A stretch of DNA of 64,000 nucleotides, from assembly GCF_030733545.1 (NCBI RefSeq), contig NZ_JASHIU010000001.1:310001-374000 (forward strand), given 5' to 3'. The position numbers and the translations under genes were made by a program. The stretch is from Oceanicaulis sp. MMSF_3324 (GTDB lineage Bacteria; Pseudomonadota; Alphaproteobacteria; Caulobacterales; Maricaulaceae). The notes beneath the pieces are model-generated. The model saw nothing but the letters and a program-made list of their open reading frames with translations. It was not told where the DNA came from and made no database searches. Position 1 is the stretch's first letter. Each line of letters begins with the position of its first letter. Below, one piece after another: positions 44,447 to 53,570 of the stretch.

Positions 44447-45661
44447 CTAGTCGGGGCGACCCAGAATGATGGTGCCGTTGGTGCCGCCAAATCCGAAGGA
44501 GTTCGACAGCACGGTGTTGAGCTCGGCCTGTTTCGTCTCGGTGACGATGGGCAGGTCCGCCAACTCGGAATCCATTTCGGCGATGTTGATGGAGGGGGCG
44601 ATGAAGCCCTCTTTCATCATCAGCAGTGAGTAGATCGCTTCCTGGACGCCGGCGGCGCCCAGCGAGTGGCCGGTCATGGACTTGGTTGCGGACAGGGCCG
44701 GGACATCCTTGCCGAACACGGCGCGCAGGCCCTCCGCCTCCTTCACATCGCCCACAGGCGTGGATGTGGCGTGCGGGTTGAGATAGTCGATCTTGCGGCC
44801 CTTGGCTTCTTTCAGCGCCAATTGCATGCAACGCGCCGCGCCTTCGCCCGACGGCTGGACCATGTCATGGCCATCGGAGGTGGCGCCATAGCCGAGCACT
44901 TCGGCATAGATGGTCGCGCCGCGCGCCTTCGCCCGCTCATACTCTTCGAGCACGACAATGCCGGCGCCGCCGGCGATGACGAAGCCGTCGCGATCCTTGT
45001 CAAAGGCGCGTGAGGCCACAGCCGGCGTGTCGTTATAGTTCGAGCTCATGGCGCCCATGGCGTCAAACAGGTTCGAGAGCGCCCAGTGCAGCTCTTCGCC
45101 GCCGCCGGCGAACATCACGTCCTGCTTGCCCCACTGGATCTGCTCGGCGGCGGCGCCCATGCAGTGCAGGGAGGTCGTGCAGGCCGAGCTGATCGAATAA
45201 TTCAGGCCCTTGATCTTGAACGGCGTCGCCAGCGTCGCCGAGCCGGTCGAGGCCATGGCCTTGGGCACGGCGAACGGGCCGATGCGCTTGGGGCCTTTCT
45301 CGCGGGTGATGTCGGCGGCCTTGACGATGGCTTCCACCGACGGTCCGCCCGTACCCACGATCAGGCCGGTGCGTTCATTGGACACATCGCCCGGCTCGAG
45401 CCCGGCGTCCGCAATGGCCTGTTCCATGGACATGTAGGCCCAGCCAGCGCCTTCACCCATGAAGCGATAGGCGCGCTTGTCCACATGCTCAGCCGGATTG
45501 GCGTTCGGCCGGGCGTGCACCTGACACTTGAAGCCCAGTTCCGCATATTCGGGCGCAGCCACGACGCCGGACTTGCCCGCTTTCAGGCTGGCCGCGACTT
45601 CCTGGGCGTTGTCGCCAATGGATGAAACGATGCCGATACCGGTTACGACGACACGCCTCAT
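44447..45661 (-). CDS. fabB: Beta-ketoacyl-ACP synthase I
   Basis: A condensing enzyme of 404 aa, needed to elongate unsaturated fatty acids. The acyl-accepting Cys is in [12 protein letters not shown]; the two histidines are in [11 protein letters not shown] and [13 protein letters not shown]. The Gly-rich C-terminus [10 protein letters not shown] is typical. Its ATG overlaps the fabA stop by four bases, the classical fabAB operon. It would use cis-3-decenoyl-ACP from FabA. Confidence 0.97.
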   Translation of the reverse strand: MRRVVVTGIGIVSSIGDNAQEVAASLKAGKSGVVAAPEYAELGFKCQVHARPNANPAEHVDKRAYRFMGEGAGWAYMSMEQAIADAGLEPGDVSNERTGLIVGTGGPSVEAIVKAADITREKGPKRIGPFAVPKAMASTGSATLATPFKIKGLNYSISSACTTSLHCMGAAAEQIQWGKQDVMFAGGGEELHWALSNLFDAMGAMSSNYNDTPAVASRAFDKDRDGFVIAGGAGIVVLEEYERAKARGATIYAEVLGYGATSDGHDMVQPSGEGAARCMQLALKEAKGRKIDYLNPHATSTPVGDVKEAEGLRAVFGKDVPALSATKSMTGHSLGAAGVQEAIYSLLMMKEGFIAPSINIAEMDSELADLPIVTETKQAELNTVLSNSFGFGGTNGTIILGRPD

Positions 45662-46194
45662 GCTTGTCCTCCGCCATTGTTGATCTCTTCGGGCCGGAAC
45701 AGACCCACCCGCATATCCTTGGCGGTGTAGATGGTCTTCCCGTCTGCTTCTACGTGACCATCAGCAATGCCGAGCACAAGGCGACGATTGATCACACGCT
45801 TGAGATCAATGACATAGCGAACCTGTTTGACGCTGGGCGGGACCTGACCGGTGAATTTCACCTCGCCCACGCCCAGGGCGCGGCCCTTGCCGGGCGCGCC
45901 GGTCCAGCCCAGGAAAAAGCCCACCAGCTGCCACATGGCGTCCAGGCCCAGACAGCCGGGCATCACCGGGTCGCCCTGGAAGTGGCAGTCGAAAAACCAC
46001 AGATCGGGTTTGACATCGAGTTCGGCGACCAGAAGGCCCTTGCCGTGCGCCCCGCCATCGGCGGTGATTTCGGTGATGCGATCAAACATCAACATCGGGG
46101 GCAGCGGCAGCTGGGCATTGCCCTCGCCAAAGAGTTCGCCTTTGCCGCAGGCGATCAGGTCATCGTAATCGTAGCTGTTTTTTTGGTCTGTCAT
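45658..46194 (-). CDS. fabA: 3-hydroxydecanoyl-ACP dehydratase/isomerase
   Basis: A hot-dog-fold enzyme of 178 aa that introduces the cis double bond in fatty-acid synthesis. Catalytic H71 ([10 protein letters not shown]) and D85 ([10 protein letters not shown]) match E. coli H70/D84. The ATG at 46194 fits the family N-terminus ([21 protein letters not shown] is cited by span, about 3-23); the open frame to 46263 is not conserved. The ribosome site is weak. First gene of fabAB. Confidence 0.96.
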   Translation of the reverse strand: MTDQKNSYDYDDLIACGKGELFGEGNAQLPLPPMLMFDRITEITADGGAHGKGLLVAELDVKPDLWFFDCHFQGDPVMPGCLGLDAMWQLVGFFLGWTGAPGKGRALGVGEVKFTGQVPPSVKQVRYVIDLKRVINRRLVLGIADGHVEADGKTIYTAKDMRVGLFRPEEINNGGGQA

Positions 46195-46308
46195 GGGGTC
46201 CGTCGAGCCGGTCCGGCGAGGGTGCGCCGGGTTCGGGAGTTGCGGCGAACGCGCCAGCGCCAAACGGGGTTCGCTCGGCGCCAGGCTCTCATCCTGGTTT
46301 CAGATCCG

Positions 46309-46899
46309 TCAGTCGGTCGGGGCGGAACCGGGTTGGTCCGCGGCCAACACGTCTGGCTCAGACGCAGAGCGGTAGCATGACGTTTGCCCCCCCTCAAGCG
46401 CGAGGCTCGGCTGGGTTTCTTCGCGATAGACGCCCCAGAAGGCGTCAGCGCGGGCCCAGCCGCGCCGATCTTCCGCTTCCAGACGGCACCAGCCGGCCCG
46501 GCAGCGTTCCAGCCAGAGCACGGCGCCCACCTGTACATCCGCAATCAGGGATGCCTCGACATCCGGCCGCGCATGCAGCTGTGTCGCTTCGCGAGCCCAG
46601 ACGGCGCGGCGACCGGTCAGCGTGCGGCGATGCATCCAGACTTCCTCGCCGTCGGGATCGCGCACGCGGCGCCAGTCCGGTGTTTCGGCGACGATCTCCA
46701 CCGGCAAGCCCTTGCGCTGATACAGCCAGGCGACCGGATGCGTGAAGGAGGGGCCGGCGCGTCCCCGGGTTTCATTGAATTTGAGCGAGACAAAGCGCGG
46801 CACGGGCAGGCCCGAGAAGGTGTCGCAGGTTTGCGCGCTTGCCGTGTACGGCGCCAGCAGGCCGCTCAGGAGCAAGATCAGGGCAAACAGCTTGGGCAT
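46309..46899 (-). CDS. Exported SH3-domain protein
   Basis: A 196-residue protein with signal peptide (to about 22, TASAQ) and a bacterial SH3 region at about 35-155. It has FVSLKFNETRGRAGPSFTHP, RDPDGEEVWMHRRTLTGRR and a second SH3-like block with LHARPDVEASLIADVQVGA. Two cysteines in the second block (LERCRAGWCRLE) may pair. Such domains bind peptidoglycan or proteins in the envelope. A C-terminal tail from about 165 looks disordered. It lies 114 bases upstream of fabA on the same strand, possibly in one transcript. Confidence 0.75.
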   Translation of the reverse strand: MPKLFALILLLSGLLAPYTASAQTCDTFSGLPVPRFVSLKFNETRGRAGPSFTHPVAWLYQRKGLPVEIVAETPDWRRVRDPDGEEVWMHRRTLTGRRAVWAREATQLHARPDVEASLIADVQVGAVLWLERCRAGWCRLEAEDRRGWARADAFWGVYREETQPSLALEGGQTSCYRSASEPDVLAADQPGSAPTD

Positions 46900-47039
46900 G
46901 AGGTCGTGACATCCCGGTCAGAGTGACTTTGCGGGCAAGGGTGACCGGGCATGATTAATAATGTTTTTCGCCGGGGGCTGGATAAGCGGGTCGCCTGCAC
47001 CCATCTTGCGCCCAGATCACAGCTCTTGAGGAGACCGTC

Positions 47040-47939
47040 ATGATCCGCACCGCGCTTTTCGCCAGCCTGGCCCTGACCGCCACGGCGCAGGCCCAGAACG
47101 ACAACCAGGTCTATGTGGAAACCACCGATCTGGGGTCTGGCCTGTACATGCTCGCCACCAACCAGGCTGGCAATGTGGGCGTCAGCGTCGGTGAAGACGG
47201 GGTGTTCATGATCGACACCCAGATGGAACGGTTCGCCGAAGCGATCGACCAGGCTCAGCGGGACGTGTCCGGCGACCGGGCCGTGGATCTGGTGCTCAAC
47301 ACGCACCTGCATGGCGACCATGTGCTCGGCAATGCCTATTTCGCCGAGCAGGGCGCGACGATCATCGCCCATCCCAGCGTGCGCGAGGCGCTGATGAACC
47401 CGGTGACCTCCCAGCTGACCGGCTCCACGCCGGAGCCGCTCTCGGGCGGATACCTGCCCACAGTGGGCGTCACCCATGGCGATGTGGTCACCCTGAACGG
47501 GCTGACCGCGCGGCTTCACCACACCCCGGACGCGCACACCAATGGGGACATCTTCGTCGTCTTCGAAGAGGCGAATGTCATCCATGCGGGCGATTTGCTG
47601 TTCTCGGGCTGGTTCCCCTATATCGATCTCGACAATGGCGGCACGGTGGACGGCTATATCGCCGGCATGCAGGCCATCGTCGATGAGGCGGACGCGGACA
47701 CCCAGATCATCGCCGGCCACGGCCCGCTGTCGACCGAGGCCGATCTGGAAGCGAGCATCGCCATGCTGACCGAAGCGAAGGCGCGGGTTCAGGCCCTGGT
47801 CGATCAGGGCATGAATTTGCAGCAGGTTCAGGACTCTGAACCGCTGGCGGACTTCCATGACGACTGGAATTGGGCTTTCATCACCACCGAACGCATGGTC
47901 TGGACGCTGTATCGGGATATCACTGGTGAAACCGAGTAA
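47040..47939 (+). CDS. Exported metallo-beta-lactamase-fold hydrolase
   Basis: A 299-residue zinc hydrolase with signal peptide (cleaved near 19, TAQAQ). Zinc ligands: H89, H91, D93 and H94 in THLHGDH, a distal His in the HTPDAHTNGD region, the bridging Asp in IHAGDLLF, and a final His in IAGHGPLS. The pattern fits the general MBL superfamily rather than a true class B beta-lactamase; many periplasmic relatives have unknown substrates. A GAGG-type ribosome site lies just upstream. The next gene encodes a small membrane protein. Confidence 0.85.
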   Translation: MIRTALFASLALTATAQAQNDNQVYVETTDLGSGLYMLATNQAGNVGVSVGEDGVFMIDTQMERFAEAIDQAQRDVSGDRAVDLVLNTHLHGDHVLGNAYFAEQGATIIAHPSVREALMNPVTSQLTGSTPEPLSGGYLPTVGVTHGDVVTLNGLTARLHHTPDAHTNGDIFVVFEEANVIHAGDLLFSGWFPYIDLDNGGTVDGYIAGMQAIVDEADADTQIIAGHGPLSTEADLEASIAMLTEAKARVQALVDQGMNLQQVQDSEPLADFHDDWNWAFITTERMVWTLYRDITGETE

Positions 47940-47955
47940 ATCGAAAACGGTCTGG

Positions 47956-48165
47956 ATGCCGGAGCCGCGCATCCTGACGCTTATCGGGATGATTGCGCTG
48001 GTGATGGGGCTGGTCTTCTCGGCCCTGCTCACCAGCTGGGTCTATGGCGCGGCCGTGGGTCTGGTGTTTGCGGGCGGCATCTACCTGTTTGTCGTCGTGA
48101 ACGCCCGCCGGGCCGCCAAGACCTTGACCCAGAACCATCACGGCAAGCATCGCGGTCGGATCTGA
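47956..48165 (+). CDS. Small two-helix membrane protein
   Basis: A 69-residue protein with two hydrophobic helices at about 5-25 and 29-50 and a basic C-terminal tail (ARRAAKTLTQNHHGKHRGR is near the end). The ATG at 47956 is 17 bases after the preceding stop; a GTG at 47926 overlapping that stop is an alternative. No family recognised. Confidence 0.55.
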   Translation: MPEPRILTLIGMIALVMGLVFSALLTSWVYGAAVGLVFAGGIYLFVVVNARRAAKTLTQNHHGKHRGRI

Positions 48166-48227
48166 CGCTTGCCGTTCTGGCCGGGTTCGGGGTAGGGAAG
48201 GGACAAATTGTCTCAGGTCCCTGACTG

Positions 48228-48482
48228 ATGTTTCCCAACCTCGCCACCCATCCGCGTCGCCGCGCCGATCTGACCCTTCTGTCTTTCATGTTGTTGGGGC
48301 TGGCGGTTGCGATTGTTGTCGGCGTGCTGGGACGTAGCGCCGTTCTCGCGGTTGTGCTCGGCCTAGCGCCGGGCCTGTTGCTGGGCGGCATCGCCTGGTT
48401 CCGGATCAGACGCGGCGGGTGCGGGGGGTGCCAGTTCTGTCCGATGCGCAAGCCGGGCAGCTGCGGGATGCCGGCAGACTGA
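48228..48482 (+). CDS. Possible small membrane protein with Cys-rich tail
   Basis: An 84-residue frame with two membrane helices (about 17-37 and 40-58), then a Gly/Cys-rich tail with GGCGGCQFCPMR and SCGM. The last 77 bases overlap moeB on the other strand, where the same DNA encodes the MoeB zinc Cys pair, so the tail cysteines may only reflect that. Its ribosome site is poor. It may be real, since the first part lies in otherwise empty DNA, but evidence is limited. Confidence 0.4.
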   Translation: MFPNLATHPRRRADLTLLSFMLLGLAVAIVVGVLGRSAVLAVVLGLAPGLLLGGIAWFRIRRGGCGGCQFCPMRKPGSCGMPAD

Positions 48483-49182
48483 CCGTCCGCATCCGGCCCG
48501 ACAATCCGTCATAAAGCCCGATCCGACCCAGCAAGGGCTCGCCGGCGCCGGAAATCAGCTTGATCGCTTCCATCGCCATCATCGACCCGATGACGCCTGT
48601 CAGAGCGCCGACAACGCCCATCACCGCACAGTCTTCCGCATCCGGCGGTATCTCCGGCACCCAGCATTGATAGCAGGGCGCATCATCCTTGAGATGCGGG
48701 GCGAAGACGCCGATTTGCCCGTCCCAGCGCCCAACGGCGCCGGAAACCAGCGGGATGCGCGCGTCCAGCGCGGCGCGGTTCACCGCGAAGCGCGTCTCGA
48801 AATCATCACAGCCATCCAGCACCAGATCGCTGTCGGCCAGCAGGCCGGGCAGCGTCTCCTGGGTGGCTTTCACGCTGACAGGATCGATGTCGATGCCCGG
48901 GTCCAGCGCTGTCAGCGCGTCTTTCGCCCGCTCGACCTTGCTGGCGTCCACATCTTCGGTGCGAAACAGGATCTGGCGTTGCAGATTGCTCAGGGAGACC
49001 GTGTCGGGATCCACGATCCGCAACTGGCCCACGCCGGCGGCCGCCAGATACAAGAGCGCCGGGGCGCCCAGCCCGCCCGCGCCGATCACGGTGATGCGGG
49101 CGCGTGAGAGCTTTTGCTGGCCCGGACCGCCCAGCTCCTTGAGCACGATGTGTCGCGCATGTCGTTTGACGTCCACGGCCAT
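48406..49182 (-). CDS. moeB: HesA/MoeB/ThiF-family adenylyltransferase
   Basis: An E1-like enzyme of 258 aa that adenylates a ubiquitin-like sulfur carrier such as MoaD or ThiS. The ATP motif is VIGAGGLGAPALLYLAAAG (about 32-50), with R-x-(n)-K and D-x-D features in DPDTVSLSNLQRQILF. Zinc cysteines are CYQCW and SCPAC. Another Cys is in PDAEDCAVMG. Without MoaD or ThiS nearby I cannot say which partner it serves. In relatives it lies near dut and coaBC, as here at a distance of 3-5 kb. Confidence 0.9.
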   Translation of the reverse strand: MAVDVKRHARHIVLKELGGPGQQKLSRARITVIGAGGLGAPALLYLAAAGVGQLRIVDPDTVSLSNLQRQILFRTEDVDASKVERAKDALTALDPGIDIDPVSVKATQETLPGLLADSDLVLDGCDDFETRFAVNRAALDARIPLVSGAVGRWDGQIGVFAPHLKDDAPCYQCWVPEIPPDAEDCAVMGVVGALTGVIGSMMAMEAIKLISGAGEPLLGRIGLYDGLSGRMRTVSLPASRSCPACASDRTGTPRTRRV

Positions 49183-49290
49183 GTCGGTCAGACCTGATGC
49201 ATGCTGGGGCGAACGGACGGTGTCTGCTCAGCCTGTGTTCATGAAGGCGAGTGTAGCTCAGAGTGAACCGCCAGCCATGGGGATGCACAG

Positions 49291-49710
49291 ATGAAATACC
49301 AGATCGCCGCCGCTCTTGCCCTGTTGGTGGCCGCTTGCGCCACTTCGGAAGGCTATCGCCAGCATATGAGCCAGCTGGTCGGTCGCACCCAGGATGTGGT
49401 GCTGGTCGAGTTCGGTTCGCCCGATCGCGTGGATGAGCTCAGTGATGGCGGCGAGGTGTGGAGCTATATGCGCGAGGAACAGCGCGTCATACCCGGCGGT
49501 TATCGCACCATCCCCAACGAGCGCCGCGTTACCTATGTGGATTCCAATGGCGAGCGTCATACCCGGATCGAGCGCTATGACGAGACGGTCTATGAGCCCG
49601 ATGAAACGCGCTGGGTGCAGTGCGAGACCCGGTTCGTCATCGACCCGTCCGGCGTTGTGCGTGATTTCCGCTTCGTGGGCGATGGCTGCGTGGCTGAAGA
49701 GTTGTACTGA
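49291..49710 (+). CDS. Small lipoprotein, BamE-like style
   Basis: A 139-residue lipoprotein with lipobox VAAC (Cys at 16). The mature part has GRTQDVVLVEFGSPDRVDEL followed by GEVWSYMREEQ, which is the style of the SmpA/BamE-type fold, and ends with CETRFVIDPSGVVRDFRFVG. The C-terminal strand pair is echoed in the next gene. Two late cysteines (VQCETR and GDGC) may form a disulfide. Not BamE itself, which lies elsewhere as a rule. Confidence 0.7.
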   Translation: MKYQIAAALALLVAACATSEGYRQHMSQLVGRTQDVVLVEFGSPDRVDELSDGGEVWSYMREEQRVIPGGYRTIPNERRVTYVDSNGERHTRIERYDETVYEPDETRWVQCETRFVIDPSGVVRDFRFVGDGCVAEELY

Positions 49711-49792
49711 CCGGCGCAGGCCCTCTCGAGTTCCTTTCAAAACTTGCATGAGCTGAACTGGCACGCATACTTTCTCCGTGGAGGAGAAGGTC

Positions 49793-50323
49793 ATGATGAA
49801 ACTTGCAGTCTGTGTCGCCGCAGCAATGCTTGCGTCCTCAGCCGCTCACGCGGAACGCCCCTATCTGCCGAACAGTTTTGAAGGCGCTCCCGTTGAGGCC
49901 ATGATCGACGCATACGGTCAGCCCGCCTATCAGACACTGTCTCGTGATGGGCGTGACGTTGTGGTTTTCGAGCTTGTTTCGTCTGAAACGCGTTCATCTC
50001 TCGCCCGAGCGAATGGACAAGCGCCCTCACGTCGAGATCTGGCGTTTTTCCGGGACGTTACGGCCGCAAGCGGGCATCTTGGCGCTTACACTCCATTTAG
50101 CCGGCGTCCTGACACTCCTGAATTGCGCCGTCAGGCTTTTCTTCAGAGCGTCAATGTTGAGCCGGAGCATGCCTATGCCCTGGGCAGCAATGATCTGGAC
50201 CGGGCGCGTCGCCATCGCCCGATCCTGATCGAGTGCCAGGTGGGCGCGACGCTTGATGAGTCCGGGCGTGTCAGTGAAGTTCATGTGAGCGATAACGCCT
50301 GCAGCACGCTCAATCTGCGCTGA
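49793..50323 (+). CDS. Exported protein related to the preceding lipoprotein
   Basis: A 176-residue protein with a signal peptide (to about 19, SAAHA). It has IDAYGQPAYQTLSRDGRDVV near 35-55 and ends with IECQVGATLDESGRVSEVHV then DNAC. These match, in the same order, the GSPDRVDELSDGGEVW region and the CETRFVIDPSGVVRDFRFV strands of the gene before, so the two are probably distant tandem paralogs. The ATG at 49793 has GGAGGAGAAGG upstream. Function unknown. Confidence 0.68.
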   Translation: MMKLAVCVAAAMLASSAAHAERPYLPNSFEGAPVEAMIDAYGQPAYQTLSRDGRDVVVFELVSSETRSSLARANGQAPSRRDLAFFRDVTAASGHLGAYTPFSRRPDTPELRRQAFLQSVNVEPEHAYALGSNDLDRARRHRPILIECQVGATLDESGRVSEVHVSDNACSTLNLR

Positions 50324-50388
50324 ACCCGCTCTCTGGCGGCTGAGCGCGAAACAGGCCAAGGTCGGGCTCTCTCAAAGGAGCCCTGACC

Positions 50389-51693
50389 GTGCTGACCCCT
50401 CGCCCCGGAATTACGCTTTCTCCTGACCAGCAGGCCGTGGTCGATTACGCCATCAATGGCGGCTCGCACCTGTTCCTGACGGGGCGGGCGGGGACAGGCA
50501 AGACCACGGTCACGCGCGCCATTCTTCAAAGGCTGGGGCCCCAAGCCGCCGTCGTCGCGCCGACCGGCGTTGCGGCCATGAATGCCGGCGGTCAGACCCT
50601 GCACAGCTTCTTCCGCCTGCCGCCACGCCTGATCACGCCGGGCGATATCCGCCGTTTGCGCAATGCACGCACGGTGAAGGCGTTGACCACCCTGGTGATC
50701 GACGAGATCTCCATGGTCCGCTCGGACATGATGCAGGCGGTGGATTTCTCCTTGCGGCTCAACCGCGACAGCAATGAACCGTTTGGCGGCGTGCGCATCA
50801 TCCTGGTGGGCGATCTGGCGCAGCTGCCGCCCATCGCCCAGGGCGAGGAGGGGATGTTCCTTGAAGAGACCTATGGCGGTCCCTTCTTCTTTCATGCCCC
50901 GGCCTTCCGCGACGCCGGTTTCACCATGGTCGAGCTGACCGAGGTGCACCGTCAGGCTGATCCCGAATTCGTCGAAGTGCTCAACGCCGTGCGCGATGGC
51001 GAGCTGACCGATGATCTGGCGGACATCCTCAACGCGCGTGTCACGGGCCGGATCGGGCTTGAAGCGTCGGGCACCCATGTGGTGCTGACCCCCACCAACC
51101 AGGCCGCCTCCGCGATCAATCAGGCGCGCCTTGAAGGCTTGCGGGGCGAACCGCGCGGCTTTTCGGGCAAGGTCGAGGGCGAGTTCGATCCGCGGCTCTT
51201 CCCCACGGACGACCCGCTCGTTCTGAAGGTCGGGGCGCGGGTGATGATGATCCGCAATGATCCCGGCGGACGCTATGTGAACGGTTCCATCGGCGAGGTT
51301 CTGGGCTTTTCCTCTGATGGCGTGAAAGTGCATGTGAACGATCAGGTCGTCACCATCGAACCGGTGAGCTGGGAACGCATCCGCTATGCCGCGGACGGCC
51401 AGTCCAGCAAGCTCAAGCGCGAGACCATCGGCTCCTATGTGCAGTATCCGCTCCGGCTGGCCTGGGCGATGACCATTCACAAGGCGCAGGGCCTGACGCT
51501 GGACAAGGTCTATCTGGATGTGTCCCGGCGCTTTTTCGCCCACGGTCAGGCGTATGTGGCGCTTTCGCGCGCCCGCTCGCTTGAAGGGCTGGAATTGTCG
51601 CGCGCGCTCAAGCCGACCGATATCATCACCGACCAGCGCCTGTTTGATGTGAAGGCGTTCTGCGACCCTGCGCCCTTGGGGATTGGCGGATGA
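50389..51693 (+). CDS. PIF1/RecD-like superfamily 1 helicase
   Basis: A 434-residue helicase with GTG start at 50389 and AAGGAG at 50375-50380. Motif I is TGRAGTGKTTVT (about 31-42), motif Ia APTGVAAMNAGGQTLHSF, motif II VIDEISMV, motif III LVGDLAQLPP, motif V about RLAWAMTIHKAQGLTLD and motif VI AYVALSRAR. This is the PIF1 set. A helicase of this kind would unwind DNA 5' to 3' and is often found near replication or mobile elements. It overlaps the next gene by four bases, so they are translationally coupled. Confidence 0.9.
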   Translation: MLTPRPGITLSPDQQAVVDYAINGGSHLFLTGRAGTGKTTVTRAILQRLGPQAAVVAPTGVAAMNAGGQTLHSFFRLPPRLITPGDIRRLRNARTVKALTTLVIDEISMVRSDMMQAVDFSLRLNRDSNEPFGGVRIILVGDLAQLPPIAQGEEGMFLEETYGGPFFFHAPAFRDAGFTMVELTEVHRQADPEFVEVLNAVRDGELTDDLADILNARVTGRIGLEASGTHVVLTPTNQAASAINQARLEGLRGEPRGFSGKVEGEFDPRLFPTDDPLVLKVGARVMMIRNDPGGRYVNGSIGEVLGFSSDGVKVHVNDQVVTIEPVSWERIRYAADGQSSKLKRETIGSYVQYPLRLAWAMTIHKAQGLTLDKVYLDVSRRFFAHGQAYVALSRARSLEGLELSRALKPTDIITDQRLFDVKAFCDPAPLGIGG

Positions 51694-52499
51694 CCCCTCA
51701 AGAGGCTCAAGCCGCGCTGGGGGTCGACGCCTGGGGCCTGAACCAGCTGGTTGCGCAGGGTGAATTCGCCGATGCGCTGGACGAGCGCAGCGTGAAACGC
51801 CTGGCCGAGCAACGCCGGCGCGTGCGCGCCCAGGCGCTCAAGGAGCTGGCGCAGATCGACGGCCCGCATCTGGCCCCGTCCAGCTCGGATGCGCCGGTGA
51901 TCGCTGCCCCTGAAGCGGTTGAATTACCAGACGACTTTGACCGACCGGCCGTCTTTCTGGATGCCTGCGTGCTGGCGGGCGCCGTGCGGCGACACCTGGT
52001 GCTGGCGCTGGCGGACGCCGGGTTCTTCTATCCGCGCTGGTCGGACGCGGTCCTGTTCGAGACAGGATACGCCCATGCGCGCATCGTAGATGGCAAGCCC
52101 GATCGCGACGGGCCGGGCGAAGCGTCCCGTCTGGTCATGGCGCTCGAACATGCCTGGCCCGAAGCCCTGACCCCGGCGGAGGACGCCATGGCGATCAAGG
52201 TGACCGGCAAGCTGCCCGATCCGGACGACGCCCATGTCATGCAGGCCGCCAGCGCCGGTCAGGCGCGGGTGATCCTGACCGAGAACATGAAGGATTTCCC
52301 CCGCGCCACGCTCAAGCCGCTGGGCCTATATGCGCGCCCCACAGGTGATTTCATCGCCAGCCGCCTGGGACTGGCGCCGGACGCGGCGCGCGCCGCCTTG
52401 TTGACAGCTGCGCACCGTCTCGGGCTCAGCGCGCCTCGTTTTGCGCTGGCCTTGCAGCGGTCCCGGCTGGGTGCGATTGCGAAAAAACTGGGTTTCTAG
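51690..52499 (+). CDS. HTH-PIN fusion protein
   Basis: A 269-residue protein. Residues about 1-60 resemble an excisionase/antitoxin HTH ([20 protein letters not shown] followed by [21 protein letters not shown]). Residues about 85-240 look like a VapC-style PIN nuclease: [14 protein letters not shown] (first Asp), a Glu in DAVLFETG, and [13 protein letters not shown], then [10 protein letters not shown] with a late Asp. In toxin-antitoxin pairs these two parts are usually separate genes; here they are one polypeptide. The gene overlaps the PIF1-like helicase by four bases. It could be an RNase tied to the helicase. The 3' end abuts dut on the other strand. Confidence 0.68.
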   Translation: MTPQEAQAALGVDAWGLNQLVAQGEFADALDERSVKRLAEQRRRVRAQALKELAQIDGPHLAPSSSDAPVIAAPEAVELPDDFDRPAVFLDACVLAGAVRRHLVLALADAGFFYPRWSDAVLFETGYAHARIVDGKPDRDGPGEASRLVMALEHAWPEALTPAEDAMAIKVTGKLPDPDDAHVMQAASAGQARVILTENMKDFPRATLKPLGLYARPTGDFIASRLGLAPDAARAALLTAAHRLGLSAPRFALALQRSRLGAIAKKLGF

Positions 52500-52942
52500 A
52501 CGCCGGTCGAACCGAAACCGCCCTGACCGCGTGCGGTTTCATCGAGCGCGTCGACGGGGTTCCAGCTGATCTGGGTGAACTGGCCGATCACCATCTGGGC
52601 GATGCGTTCGCCGCGCTGTACGACAAACGGCTCCTTGCCGTGATTGATCAGGTTGACGCGCAGCTCGCCGCGATAGTCGGCGTCCACCGTGCCGGGCGTG
52701 TTCACGCACGATATGCCCTTCTTGGCGGCCAGTCCGGAGCGGGGTCGGATCTGGGCTTCATAGCCTTGGGGCAGCGCAATGCAGATGCCGGTCGGGATTA
52801 GCTTCCATTCGCCCGGCGCAATGACCACGGGCGCGTCGGCGGGCACGGCGGCGGGCAGGTCGAGGCCAGCCGATCCCGCTGTCTGATAGGCCGGAAGCTC
52901 AAGGCCTTCGAAATGTTCCAGCGTTTTGACATTCAGCTTCAT
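52496..52942 (-). CDS. dut: dUTP diphosphatase
   Basis: A trimeric dUTPase of 148 aa that keeps dUTP low and feeds dTMP synthesis. Motifs 1-5 are in order: [44 protein letters not shown] and GQGGFGSTG. Length is normal. Ribosome site GGAAGGG. It overlaps the HTH-PIN gene by four bases tail to tail. Confidence 0.96.
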   Translation of the reverse strand: MKLNVKTLEHFEGLELPAYQTAGSAGLDLPAAVPADAPVVIAPGEWKLIPTGICIALPQGYEAQIRPRSGLAAKKGISCVNTPGTVDADYRGELRVNLINHGKEPFVVQRGERIAQMVIGQFTQISWNPVDALDETARGQGGFGSTGV

Positions 52943-53002
52943 GACGCAACCCTTCCCGCCGCTTGAGTGAACGGGAAGGGTTAGCGTCTGAAACAGATGA
53001 AG

Positions 53003-53497
53003 TCAGCTGTCTTGTTCGGCTTGCGCCGTCATGTACGCATCGAGCGCCTGCTCACTTTCGGCGAATCCTTCAAGCGCGCCGATGATGCCGGTGCGTTCTT
53101 CGTCATTCAGCCCGCCCTGGGCCATCTGGACACGATATGTCGGCTCGGTCATCTCGCCGTTCTCGTTCTCCATGGCCGGCTGGAAGCCCAGGATCAGCAT
53201 CTGGGTGTTTTCGCCTTCGCCCTTGGAAATCAGAAGCGGGGTGGCGTGATAGCGCACCAGCTCGAAATCATTCGGACGCGGCACGATGCTGTCGCGTTCA
53301 CACGCGATGGCGTTGGCGCCGTCCGCCAGCGGCGGCGGGTCCATCAGGCCGTCAAGATCAGCGGCTTCGGTGACCGAATATCCGACCATCGGAACCGGTT
53401 CCTGGCCGGAGCCTTCCGGGTAGATGGAATAGCAGTCCGCCTGTGCGGCGGTCGCGCCAAGTCCGGCGAGCGCGAGGGCTGTCAGTACGGTTTTCAT
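53003..53497 (-). CDS. Hypothetical exported protein
   Basis: A 164-residue protein with signal peptide (cleaved about residue 20, AAQA). The mature part is acidic, with cysteines in DCYSIYPEG and IACERDS that may pair, and ends with a helical acidic tail. No family recognised. It lies between dut and coaB on the same strand. Confidence 0.6.
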   Translation of the reverse strand: MKTVLTALALAGLGATAAQADCYSIYPEGSGQEPVPMVGYSVTEAADLDGLMDPPPLADGANAIACERDSIVPRPNDFELVRYHATPLLISKGEGENTQMLILGFQPAMENENGEMTEPTYRVQMAQGGLNDEERTGIIGALEGFAESEQALDAYMTAQAEQDS

Positions 53498-53570
53498 GTC
53501 AGGTCCTGAGTTTGCTTAACCCGGGCAGCCTAACAAGCGTAAAGGCTGCATATCAAACGCAGTCTGAAGT

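Noticed and set aside
48228-48482. Cys-rich tail as a true metal site
   Set aside because: The same bases encode the MoeB zinc cysteines on the other strand, so the cysteines may be a by-product; kept only as a low-confidence gene.
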